Shown: positions 17,378 through 25,537 of the stretch, one piece after another
How positions within the stretch are numbered: the first letter of the stretch is position 1
How the letters are laid out: every line of letters starts with the position of its first letter
From: Clostridium weizhouense
GTDB lineage: Bacteria > Bacillota > Clostridia > Clostridiales > Clostridiaceae
Direction: 5' to 3'
Length of the DNA: 64,000 bases
Assembly (NCBI RefSeq): GCF_019431045.1
Contig: NZ_JAHXPT010000007.1
Span: 144,967 to 208,966 of the forward strand
The notes under the pieces: generated by a model
The model's database searches: none
Seen by the model: only the letters and a program-made list of their open reading frames with translations
Told to the model about the DNA's origin: nothing
Translations under genes and position numbers: made by a program

Positions 17378-17395
17378 TTGTTAATATTATAACAA
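17378..17395 (+). promoter_or_regulatory. Rex operator 2 of the crt operon
   Basis: The same 18-mer as at 17311. The 383-bp rex-crt spacer (17136-17518) holds both operators, so the crt promoter must lie within or near them. I cannot place its -35/-10 with confidence. Confidence 0.8.
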
Positions 17396-17518
17396 TACCA
17401 ATTCATGTCATGTAATTAATATATAAATAAATTTCATAAATAATAAATAATAATTATAACTTTTGTTAATTATTAATTTATAAATATAAATATTAAAATT
17501 TAAAGGAGGACTATAACA

Positions 17519-18301
17519 ATGGAATTAAAGAATGTGATTCTTGAAAAAGAAGGACATTTAGCAATTGTCACAATCAATAGACCAAAAGCTTTAAATGCAT
17601 TAAATTCAGAAACATTAAAAGATTTAGATACTGTATTAGAAGATTTAGAAAAAGATAACAATGTATACGCAGTTATATTAACTGGTTCAGGAGAAAAATC
17701 TTTTGTTGCTGGAGCCGATATTTCAGAAATGAAAGATCTTAATGAAGACCAAGGTAGAGAATTTGGTGAATTAGGAAATAGAGTATTTTTAAGATTGGAA
17801 AATTTAGACAAGCCAGTAATCGCAGCTATCTCAGGATTTGCTCTTGGTGGTGGATGTGAATTAGCTATGTCTTGTGATATAAGAATAGCTTCAGAAAAAG
17901 CAAAATTTGCTCAACCAGAAGCAGGTCTTGGAATAACTCCAGGATTTGGTGGAACTCAAAGATTAGCTAGAATAGTAGGGCTAGGAAAAGCCAAAGAAAT
18001 GATCTACACATGCGATATAATTAAAGCAGATGAAGCTCATAGAATAGGCTTAGTTAATAAAGTAGTTGCATTAGAAAACTTAATGGACGAAGCAAAAGCT
18101 ATGGCAAATAAAATTATAGCAAATGCTCCAATAGCTGTTAAGCTTTGTAAAGATGCAATTAACAGAGGTATGCAAGTTTCTATAGATAAAGCAGTTTTAA
18201 TTGAAGCTGAAGACTTTGGAAAATGTTTCGCTTCTGAAGATCAAACAGAAGGAATGACTGCATTCTTAGAAAGAAGAGAAAAGAATTTCCAAAATAAATA
18301 A
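17519..18301 (+). CDS. crt: 3-hydroxybutyryl-CoA dehydratase (crotonase)
   Basis: 260-aa crotonase: (S)-3-hydroxybutyryl-CoA to crotonyl-CoA + water in the butyrate pathway. The oxyanion-hole stretch GFALGGGCELAMSCD includes the first catalytic Glu region. PEAGLGITPGFGGTQRL supplies the second Glu. Standard length for clostridial Crt. ATG is 8 nt after AAAGGAGG. First gene of the operon, behind two Rex operators, so repressed when NADH is low. Codon choice is more C-ending than in neighbours (AAC, ATC, TTC), as expected for a highly expressed operon. Confidence 0.95.
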   Translation: MELKNVILEKEGHLAIVTINRPKALNALNSETLKDLDTVLEDLEKDNNVYAVILTGSGEKSFVAGADISEMKDLNEDQGREFGELGNRVFLRLENLDKPVIAAISGFALGGGCELAMSCDIRIASEKAKFAQPEAGLGITPGFGGTQRLARIVGLGKAKEMIYTCDIIKADEAHRIGLVNKVVALENLMDEAKAMANKIIANAPIAVKLCKDAINRGMQVSIDKAVLIEAEDFGKCFASEDQTEGMTAFLERREKNFQNK

Positions 18302-18382
18302 TATTATTTAAGTTAAAAATCTATTAAAGATTTATATATAATCGATCATCAATAGAGTGTAATCAATAAGGAGGGTAATTTA

Positions 18383-19522
18383 ATGAATTTCCAATTAACT
18401 AGAGAACAAGAATTAGTACAACAAATGGTTAGAGAATTCGCACAAAACGAAGTTAAACCAATTGCTGCTGAAGTGGATGAAACTGAAAGATTCCCAATGG
18501 AAAACGTTGAAAAAATGGCTAAGTTAGGTATAATGGGTATTCCATTTTCAAAAGAAGTTGGAGGAGCAGGCGGAGATGTTCTTTCATACATAATGACTGT
18601 TGAAGAATTATCAAAAGTATGTGCTACAACTGGTGTTATAGTTTCAGCTCATACTTCATTATGTGCATCAGTAATTAATGAACATGGTACTCCAGCTCAA
18701 AAAGAAAAATATTTACCTGAACTAGCTCAAGGTAAGAAAATAGGTGCTTTTGGTTTAACTGAACCAGGTGCTGGAACAGATGCTGCTGGACAACAAACAA
18801 CAGCTGTATTAGATGGAGATCATTATGTATTAAACGGATCTAAAATCTTCATAACTAATGGTGGAGTTGCTGAAACTTTCATAATATTTGCTATGACTGA
18901 TAAGAGCCAAGGAACTAAAGGAATCTCTGCATTTATCGTTGAAAAGAGTTTTCCAGGATTCTCAATCGGTAAATTAGAAGATAAAATGGGAATAAGAGGA
19001 TCTTCAACTACTGAACTTGTAATGGAAGATTGTATAGTACCAAAAGAAAACCTACTTGGTAAAGAAGGTAAAGGATTTGGTATAGCAATGAAAACTCTTG
19101 ATGGTGGAAGAATTGGTATAGCTGCTCAAGCATTAGGTATTGCAGAAGGTGCTTTTGAAGAAGCTGTTAACTACATGAAAGAAAGAAAACAATTCAGAAG
19201 ACCATTATCAGCTCAACAAGGTTTACAATGGTACATTGCTGAAATGGATGTTAAGATAGAAGCTGCAAGACATTTAGTATATAAAGCTGCTTGCAAGAAA
19301 CAAAATGGAGAACCATACTCAATAGATGCTGCAAGAGCTAAATTATTTGCTGCAGAAGTTGCAATGGAAGTTACAACTAAAGCAGTTCAAATCTTTGGTG
19401 GATATGGTTACACTAAAGATTATCCAGTAGAAAGAATGATGAGAGATGCTAAGATAACTGAAATTTATGAAGGAACTTCAGAAGTTCAAAAAATGGTTAT
19501 CGCAGGAAGCATTTTAAGATAG
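18383..19522 (+). CDS. bcd: Butyryl-CoA dehydrogenase
   Basis: 379-aa acyl-CoA dehydrogenase reducing crotonyl-CoA to butyryl-CoA. In clostridia it forms a complex with EtfAB that couples this step to ferredoxin reduction by NADH (flavin-based bifurcation). Visible: FGLTEPGAGTDA, the FAD-contact region KMGIRGSSTTELV, and YEGTSEVQ near the C-terminus, whose Glu (about residue 363) is the catalytic base of the family. Follows crt by 81 nt with AAGGAGGG. Standard length; no defects seen. Confidence 0.95.
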   Translation: MNFQLTREQELVQQMVREFAQNEVKPIAAEVDETERFPMENVEKMAKLGIMGIPFSKEVGGAGGDVLSYIMTVEELSKVCATTGVIVSAHTSLCASVINEHGTPAQKEKYLPELAQGKKIGAFGLTEPGAGTDAAGQQTTAVLDGDHYVLNGSKIFITNGGVAETFIIFAMTDKSQGTKGISAFIVEKSFPGFSIGKLEDKMGIRGSSTTELVMEDCIVPKENLLGKEGKGFGIAMKTLDGGRIGIAAQALGIAEGAFEEAVNYMKERKQFRRPLSAQQGLQWYIAEMDVKIEAARHLVYKAACKKQNGEPYSIDAARAKLFAAEVAMEVTTKAVQIFGGYGYTKDYPVERMMRDAKITEIYEGTSEVQKMVIAGSILR

Positions 19523-19536
19523 GGAGGACTTTTATA

Positions 19537-20319
19537 ATGAATATAGTAGTTTGTGTAAAACAAGTTCCAGATACTACAGCTGTAAAGATTGATCCAAAAA
19601 CAGGTACATTAATAAGAGATGGAGTTCCATCAATTATGAATCCAGAAGATAAACATGCTTTAGAAGGTGCATTACAATTAAAAGAAACTGTTGGTGCAAA
19701 GGTAACTGTTATAAGCATGGGTCTTCCAATGGCTAAGGCTACATTAAGAGAAGCATTATGTATGGGTGCTGATGAAGCTATCTTATTAACAGATAGAGCA
19801 TTAGGAGGAGCTGATACTTTAGCTACTTCAAAAGCATTAGCTGGAGTAATAGCTAAATTAGACTATGATTTAGTATTTGCTGGAAGACAAGCGATTGATG
19901 GAGATACTGCTCAAGTTGGACCAGAAATTGCTGAACATTTAAATATTCCTCAAGTTACTTACGTTCAAGGTGTTGAAGTTAAGGAAGCAGGAACATTATT
20001 AGTAAACAGAGCATTAGAAGATGGATTTGAAAAAATTGAAATAAAAACTCCATGTCTATTAACTGCAATAGAAGAATTAAATGAAGCAAGATACATGCAT
20101 GTTGCAAATATATTCTCTACTTCTGATGATCAAATTAAAGTTATGAGTGCAGATGATATAGATGTAGATAAGGCTGAATTAGGACTTAAAGGTTCACCTA
20201 CAAAGGTTAAGAAGTCAATGACTAAAGAAGTTAAGGGTGCAGGCGAAGTTGTAAACAAACCAGCTAAAGAAGCAGTAACTTATGTATTAGGCAAATTACA
20301 AGAAAAACACTACATCTAA
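19537..20319 (+). CDS. etfB: Electron transfer flavoprotein beta subunit (butyryl-CoA operon)
   Basis: 260-aa EtfB with the same fold and length as the lactate-operon EtfB at 2694: MNIVVCVKQVPDTTAVKID and [17 protein letters not shown]. In bifurcating Etf this subunit holds the NADH-oxidising FAD. It starts 14 nt after bcd with GGGAGG; bcd-etfB-etfA form one translational block. Predicted soluble, in complex with Bcd. Confidence 0.94.
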   Translation: MNIVVCVKQVPDTTAVKIDPKTGTLIRDGVPSIMNPEDKHALEGALQLKETVGAKVTVISMGLPMAKATLREALCMGADEAILLTDRALGGADTLATSKALAGVIAKLDYDLVFAGRQAIDGDTAQVGPEIAEHLNIPQVTYVQGVEVKEAGTLLVNRALEDGFEKIEIKTPCLLTAIEELNEARYMHVANIFSTSDDQIKVMSADDIDVDKAELGLKGSPTKVKKSMTKEVKGAGEVVNKPAKEAVTYVLGKLQEKHYI

Positions 20320-20341
20320 GATAATAGGAGGGTAATTTAAT

Positions 20342-21349
20342 ATGAATATAGCAGATTACAAAGGCGTTTGGGTCTTTGCAGAACAAAGAGAAGGCGAATT
20401 ACAAAAAGTATCTTTAGAATTACTTGGTGAAGGTAGAAAGATTGCAGATAAATTAGGAGTTAAGTTAACAGCTTTATTATTAGGTAATAACATTGAAAAC
20501 TTAGCTAAAACATTAGGAGAACATGGTGCAGATGAAGTTTTAGTTGCAGAAGACAAAAACTTAGAACACTACACTACTGATGCTTATACAAAAGTTATTT
20601 GTGATTTAGCTAATGAAAGAAAACCAGGGATATTATTTATAGGAGCTACTTTCATCGGAAGAGACTTAGGTCCAAGAGTAGCAGCTAGATTATCAACTGG
20701 ATTAACAGCAGACTGTACATCATTAGACGTTCAAGTAGAAGATGGTGGATTATTAGCTACTAGACCAGCATTTGGTGGTAACTTAATGGCTACAATTGCT
20801 TGTCCAGAACATAGACCACAAATGGCTACAGTAAGACCAGGAGTTTTTGGAAAAATCAACACTGATGCAAGCAATTGTAAAATAGAAAAAGTTGAAGTTA
20901 AACTTGCTGATAGTGATGTTAGAACTAAAGTTATAGAAATCATTAAAGCACACAAAGATGTTGTAGATATATCAGAAGCTAAGATACTTGTAGCTGGTGG
21001 TAGAGGAGTAGGTTCAAAAGAAAACTTCGCATTATTACAAGAATTAGCAGAAGTTTTAGATGGATCTGTAGCTGGATCAAGAGCTGCTATTGATAATGGA
21101 TGGATAGAAAGAGATTACCAAGTTGGTCAAACTGGTAAAACTGTAAGACCATCAATCTATATAGCTTGTGGTATTTCAGGAGCTATCCAACACGTTGCTG
21201 GTATGCAAGATTCAGATATGATTATAGCTATCAATAAAGATGAAACTGCACCAATTATGCAAGTTGCAGATTATGCTATAGTTGGAGATGTTACTAAGGT
21301 TTTACCAGAATTAATAGCTCAAGCTAAAGCTGTAAAAAGTGCTGAATAA
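20342..21349 (+). CDS. etfA: Electron transfer flavoprotein alpha subunit (butyryl-CoA operon)
   Basis: 335-aa EtfA without an Fe-S extension, in contrast to the 396-aa form at 3601. The N-terminal domain has FIGATFIGRDLGPRVAARL. The C-terminal FAD domain has GQTGKTVRPSIYIACGISG and AGMQDSDMIIAINKD. It carries the FAD that shuttles electrons to Bcd. Starts 22 nt after etfB behind GGAGGG. A strong hairpin lies between it and hbd. Confidence 0.94.
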   Translation: MNIADYKGVWVFAEQREGELQKVSLELLGEGRKIADKLGVKLTALLLGNNIENLAKTLGEHGADEVLVAEDKNLEHYTTDAYTKVICDLANERKPGILFIGATFIGRDLGPRVAARLSTGLTADCTSLDVQVEDGGLLATRPAFGGNLMATIACPEHRPQMATVRPGVFGKINTDASNCKIEKVEVKLADSDVRTKVIEIIKAHKDVVDISEAKILVAGGRGVGSKENFALLQELAEVLDGSVAGSRAAIDNGWIERDYQVGQTGKTVRPSIYIACGISGAIQHVAGMQDSDMIIAINKDETAPIMQVADYAIVGDVTKVLPELIAQAKAVKSAE

Positions 21350-21379
21350 TTAAATATAATATACTTATTTTAGACTTTA

Positions 21380-21413
21380 ATCCTTCATTAAAAGTTATCT
21401 TTTAATGAAGGAT
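21380..21413 (+). other. Intra-operon hairpin between etfA and hbd
   Basis: A perfect 15-bp stem (21380-21394 with 21399-21413) and 4-nt loop, followed by ACTTATAAATAAAG, not a T-run. This suits an mRNA-stabilising or processing element more than a terminator. Confidence 0.6.
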
Positions 21414-21447
21414 ACTTATAAATAAAGATTTTGAGGAGGATTTATCA

Positions 21448-22296
21448 ATGAAAAAGGTTTTTGTACTTGGTGCTGGAACAATGGGTGCTGGAATAGTTCA
21501 AGCATTCGCACAACATGGTTATGAAGTAATAGTAAGAGATATAAAAGATGAATTTGTTGAAAGAGGAATAGCAGGAATCAACAAAGGTTTAACTAAACAA
21601 GTTGCTAAAGGCAAAATGACAGAAGAAGTTAAAGAAGAAATACTTTCAAGAATTTCTGGAACAACTGATATGAAATTAGCTGCTGACTGCGATTTAGTAG
21701 TAGAAGCTGCTGTTGAAAACATGAAAATAAAGAGAGAAATATTTGCCGAATTAGATGGAATCTGTAAGCCGGAAACTATTTTAGCATCTAACACTTCTTC
21801 ATTATCAATAACTGAAGTTGCTTCAGCTACAAAGAGAGCAGATAAAGTTATCGGAATGCATTTCTTTAACCCAGCTCCTGTAATGAAACTTGTTGAAATT
21901 ATTAGAGGAATGGCTACTTCACAAGAAACTTTTGATGCTATAAAAGAATTAACAATAGCTATCGAAAAGAACCCAGTAGAAGTTGCAGAAGCTCCAGGAT
22001 TCGTTGTAAATAGAATATTAATTCCAATGATCAACGAAGGAATTGGAATATTAGCAGAAGGTATAGCTTCAGTTGAAGATATAGATACAGCTATGAAATA
22101 TGGTGCTAATCACCCAATGGGACCTTTAGCATTAGGAGATCTTATAGGATTAGACGTTTGTCTAGCTATCATGGATGTTTTATATAATGAAACAGGAGAT
22201 ACTAAATACAGAGCTCATAGCTTATTAAGAAAATATGTAAGAGCTGGTTGGTTAGGTAGAAAGACTGGAAAAGGATTCTACGATTATTCAAGATAG
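21448..22296 (+). CDS. hbd: 3-hydroxybutyryl-CoA dehydrogenase
   Basis: 282 aa: acetoacetyl-CoA + NAD(P)H to 3-hydroxybutyryl-CoA. The Rossmann motif [18 protein letters not shown] is at residues 7-24; [10 protein letters not shown] and the catalytic-His region [16 protein letters not shown] follow. The C-terminal dimer domain includes [16 protein letters not shown]. Standard length. Last gene of the crt-bcd-etfB-etfA-hbd set, behind GAGGAGG, with a terminator after it. Expected to be co-regulated by Rex. Confidence 0.95.
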   Translation: MKKVFVLGAGTMGAGIVQAFAQHGYEVIVRDIKDEFVERGIAGINKGLTKQVAKGKMTEEVKEEILSRISGTTDMKLAADCDLVVEAAVENMKIKREIFAELDGICKPETILASNTSSLSITEVASATKRADKVIGMHFFNPAPVMKLVEIIRGMATSQETFDAIKELTIAIEKNPVEVAEAPGFVVNRILIPMINEGIGILAEGIASVEDIDTAMKYGANHPMGPLALGDLIGLDVCLAIMDVLYNETGDTKYRAHSLLRKYVRAGWLGRKTGKGFYDYSR

Positions 22297-22310
22297 TCTT
22301 ATATAGATAT

Positions 22311-22355
22311 AAAAGGTTCTCAGAGCAAATTGCTTTCTGGGAACTTTTTATTTTT
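22311..22355 (+). terminator. Terminator of the crt-hbd operon
   Basis: Stem AAAAGGTTCTCAGAGCAA pairs (with G-U wobbles) with the following TTGCTTTCTGGGAACTTTT, then a T-rich run. Confidence 0.85.
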
Positions 22356-22449
22356 ATCTAGAAGAATCTATAATTTGTGATATATAGTGAATAAGAATTA
22401 GTAGCAATGATATTCAAAAATTGTAATTTTTATTATAGATTAAGAATTC

Positions 22450-22464
22450 AAGAAAACGTTTTAT
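22450..22464 (+). promoter_or_regulatory. Possible CcpA cre-like site before adh
   Basis: AAGAAAACGTTTTAT fits the cre consensus WTGNAANCGNWNNCW except at two positions. It lies about 90 bp before the adh start. Weak evidence. Confidence 0.25.
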
Positions 22465-22553
22465 GAAATTGGTAAAATTTAAAGGATTTCAAGGATTTTA
22501 ATAGAAGTTATATATATAATTAAAAATTTATTTTTAGGAGGGTTATTGAGATT

Positions 22554-23720
22554 ATGATGAGATTTACATTGCCAAGAGACATTTATTATGGAAAAGGGTC
22601 AATGGAACAACTAAAGACTCTTAAAGGTGAAAGAGCAGTGTTGGTACTTGGCGGAGGTTCAATGAAGAGATTTGGTTTTGTTGACAAAGCCATTGAATAT
22701 TTAAAAGAAGCAGGTATAGAAGTAAAATTAATAGAAGGTGTAGAACCAGATCCATCAGTAGAAACGGTATTTAAAGGTGCTGAATTAATGAAAGATTTTA
22801 ATCCTGATTGGATTATAGCTATGGGGGGAGGATCTCCAATAGATGCTGCAAAAGCAATGTGGGTATTCTATGAACATCCAGAAAAAACTTTTGATGATAT
22901 AAAGGATCCATTTACTATACCGGAATTAAGAAGTAAAGCAAAATTCTTAGCAATACCTTCAACTAGTGGAACAGCAACAGAAGTAACAGCATTTTCAGTA
23001 ATTACAGATTACAAAACTGAGATAAAATATCCTTTAGCTGATTTTAATATAACTCCAGATGTTGCTATAGTTGACCCCGAGTTAGCTGAAACAATGCCAC
23101 CTAAGTTAACAGCTCATACAGGTATGGATGCATTGACTCATGCTATTGAAGCTTATGTAGCTACATTAAATTCTCCATTTACAGATCCATTAGCATTAAA
23201 AGCTATTGAAATGGTTAAAGATTATTTAATTAAATCTTATGAAGGAGATAAAGATGCAAGAGAACAAATGCATTATGCTCAATGTTTAGCAGGAATGGCA
23301 TTTTCCAATGCGTTATTAGGAATAACTCATAGTATGGCACATAAAACAGGTGCAGTATTCCATATACCTCATGGATGTGCAAATGCTATTTACTTGCCTT
23401 ATGTAATTGATTTTAATAAAAAGTCAGCATTAGATAGATATGCTAAAATAGCTAAATCTATAGGATTAACAGGTGAAACAGATGATGAATTAGTAGATTC
23501 ATTAACAAGCTTAATAAAAGAATTCAATGAAAAATTATCAATACCATCTACTTTAAAAGAATATGGAATTGATGAAGCAGAATTTAATGTAAAAGTTGAT
23601 TTGATTGCTGAAAGAGCTATAGCAGATGCTTGTACTGGATCAAATCCAAGACAATTAAATAAAGATGAAATGAAAAAAATATTTGAATGTGCTTATCATG
23701 GAAATAAAGTTGATTTCTAA
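22554..23720 (+). CDS. Iron-containing alcohol dehydrogenase (group III)
   Basis: 388 aa. Nucleotide-binding GGGSPIDAAKAMW at residues about 97-109. The iron site is supplied by DALTHAIEAYV and GITHSMAHKTGAVFHIPHG, with the expected Asp/His ligands. Family members reduce aldehydes such as butyraldehyde or acetaldehyde with NAD(P)H, but substrate cannot be read from sequence. It follows the butyryl-CoA operon, which hints at butyraldehyde or another aldehyde sink, but a terminator separates them and no TTGTTAA Rex site is visible here. Start ATG 22554 is 11 nt after AGGAGGG. Confidence 0.85.
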   Translation: MMRFTLPRDIYYGKGSMEQLKTLKGERAVLVLGGGSMKRFGFVDKAIEYLKEAGIEVKLIEGVEPDPSVETVFKGAELMKDFNPDWIIAMGGGSPIDAAKAMWVFYEHPEKTFDDIKDPFTIPELRSKAKFLAIPSTSGTATEVTAFSVITDYKTEIKYPLADFNITPDVAIVDPELAETMPPKLTAHTGMDALTHAIEAYVATLNSPFTDPLALKAIEMVKDYLIKSYEGDKDAREQMHYAQCLAGMAFSNALLGITHSMAHKTGAVFHIPHGCANAIYLPYVIDFNKKSALDRYAKIAKSIGLTGETDDELVDSLTSLIKEFNEKLSIPSTLKEYGIDEAEFNVKVDLIAERAIADACTGSNPRQLNKDEMKKIFECAYHGNKVDF

Positions 23721-23736
23721 TTTAAAGTAAATTTTA

Positions 23737-23782
23737 AATAAAAGGTTTTAGTATTTTAGGATACTAGAACCTTTTATTTTTT
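23737..23782 (+). terminator. Terminator after adh
   Basis: A perfect 18-bp stem (23737-23754 with 23761-23778) and T-run. Confidence 0.9.
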
Positions 23783-23986
23783 CAGCTACATTGACAATTT
23801 TTTTGTTAAAGAAGCCATATAATTAAAAAATAAATTTTTAACAAGAGATACAGAGAAAGAACAATATTATGAGTTCTGGATATTGAATAAATAAAGGTAT
23901 ATAATATATTTTAGATATATACAAATGAAAATGTGTATTATATTAAAACATAAGAAATTAAATTGAAAATTGGGTTGGTGAGATAC

Positions 23987-24394
23987 ATGCTAAAAGAAAT
24001 GGCAAGAAAATATTGGAATGAAAAATATGATTTAAATTGCGCTGAATGCTTAATATATGCAGCAAATGAAGAATATAATTTAAAGTTATCAGATGAAACA
24101 TTAAAAACTATGTCTGCTTTTGGTGGAGGAATGGGAATCGGAGATGTATGTGGTGTTATATCTGGATCAATAGCAGTAATAGGAATCATGTTTACTGAAA
24201 TAAGTGGACATAAAAGTCCTATTGTAAGAGAATTAACAAGGGAATTTATAAATGTATTTAAAGAGAAGCTTGGTAGTAATAATTGTATTGAGTTAAGGAA
24301 AGAATATAGAAGAAGTGATGATGGTTGCATTGTAATGGTAGAAACTGCCGCAGATGTACTTGAAAATGTTATATCTAAAAATATGAGGTGTTAG
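23987..24394 (+). CDS. C_GCAxxG_C_C family protein
   Basis: 135-aa member of the C_GCAxxG_C_C family, small cysteine proteins of putative redox function found across anaerobes. Visible cysteines: NCAEC near residue 15, the glycine-rich FGGGMGIGDVCGVISG, then NNCIEL and DDGC. A C-terminal helix follows. I start at ATG 23987 behind GGTGAG; upstream in-frame TTG (23963) and GTG (23978) lack a ribosome site. Its stop is one base from the start of the DNA glycosylase, so the two are coupled. Role not known. Confidence 0.75.
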   Translation: MLKEMARKYWNEKYDLNCAECLIYAANEEYNLKLSDETLKTMSAFGGGMGIGDVCGVISGSIAVIGIMFTEISGHKSPIVRELTREFINVFKEKLGSNNCIELRKEYRRSDDGCIVMVETAADVLENVISKNMRC

Positions 24395-24395
24395 T

Positions 24396-25298
24396 ATGGA
24401 TTATAAAAATATCGAAGTTTTTCAAGATTATTTGGTGATAAAGCAAGTTAAAAACTTTAAATTAAAACATATCTTTGAATGTGGTCAAATTTTTAGATTT
24501 GAAGAAATTGAAGATAATGATTTTATAGTTATTGCTTTTGGTAAAGTAATAGAATTTAAAGAAGATGGAGAAGACATAATAGTTTATAATACTACTGAAG
24601 AAGAGTTTAATAATATTTGGATAGATTATTTAGATTTAAAAAGAGATTATTCAATCATTAAATCAGAACTATCAAAAGATAACTTATTAAGACAAAGCAT
24701 TGAATTTGGTTATGGAGTAAGGGTTTTAAATCAAGATCCATTTGAAATGTTAATAAGTTTTATAATTTCAGCAAGAAATAATATACCATCTATAAAAAGA
24801 ACTGTAAATAGAATAGCATCTAAATGGGGAAAGGAAATTACTTATAAAGAAAAGAAATATTATGCATTTCCAACAATACATGAGATTAAAGATGCTACTT
24901 TAGAAGAAATTCAGGAAACAGGAGCCTCTTTTAGAAGCAAATATATAATAGATACAATAAGTAATGTGTATAATGGGATAAAAAATGAAGAAGGATTTAA
25001 AAAATATGATTTAGAGTATATTAAATCTTTAAGTGATGATGAATGTCATGTGGCGTTACAAGAATTTAAAGGTGTAGGATCTAAAGTAGCTGATTGTATA
25101 ATGTTATTTTCTATGAGAAAATCATCAGCATTTCCAGTAGATGTATGGGTAAAACGTGCGATGATACATTTTTATAACGCAGAAGAAGGGTCATTAAATA
25201 AAATTAGAATATTTGCAAGAAATAAATTTGGAGCATTATCTGGATTTGCTCAACAATACTTATTCTATTATGCAAGAGAAAATAATATAAAAATATAG
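24396..25298 (+). CDS. ogg: 8-oxoguanine DNA glycosylase/AP lyase (OGG1 type)
   Basis: 300-aa base-excision repair enzyme. The N-terminal OGG-specific domain includes the FECGQIFRFE stretch. The HhH-GPD domain (from about residue 110) shows EFKGVGSKVADCIMLFS, with the Schiff-base Lys in VGSK, and the catalytic Asp in FPVDVWVKR. This is the OGG1/AlkA-like layout known from Clostridium acetobutylicum Ogg. It excises 8-oxoguanine paired with C and nicks the strand. ATG 24396 lies after GAGGTG inside the preceding gene. Confidence 0.88.
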   Translation: MDYKNIEVFQDYLVIKQVKNFKLKHIFECGQIFRFEEIEDNDFIVIAFGKVIEFKEDGEDIIVYNTTEEEFNNIWIDYLDLKRDYSIIKSELSKDNLLRQSIEFGYGVRVLNQDPFEMLISFIISARNNIPSIKRTVNRIASKWGKEITYKEKKYYAFPTIHEIKDATLEEIQETGASFRSKYIIDTISNVYNGIKNEEGFKKYDLEYIKSLSDDECHVALQEFKGVGSKVADCIMLFSMRKSSAFPVDVWVKRAMIHFYNAEEGSLNKIRIFARNKFGALSGFAQQYLFYYARENNIKI

Positions 25299-25311
25299 AA
25301 TAATTACTTAG

Positions 25312-25329
25312 TTGTTAAAAAAATATCAA
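25312..25329 (+). promoter_or_regulatory. Weak Rex-like site upstream of the hydrogenase
   Basis: TTGTTAAAAAAATATCAA has a perfect left Rex half-site and a poor right half. The same TTGTTAA-N4-ATATCAA form occurs at 851-868. It lies 209 bp before the hydrogenase start. The 239-bp spacer shows TATAAT-like boxes (25479-25484) but no good -35. Confidence 0.3.
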
Positions 25330-25537
25330 TAATATTATTAATTTATAATAAATACATCAAATTAATACATATATAAACATAAATTTCACTAAAATTTTAA
25401 TTAAATTATATTTACATATAGCAAATTCAGAAAAATTAGAATAATGTGATTATAAGTATAGAGGTACTATTAATATGATATAATTGCCTTATCATGACAA
25501 GTATAAAGTAATAAATTTGGTGGGAGAGTGTGTGTAG

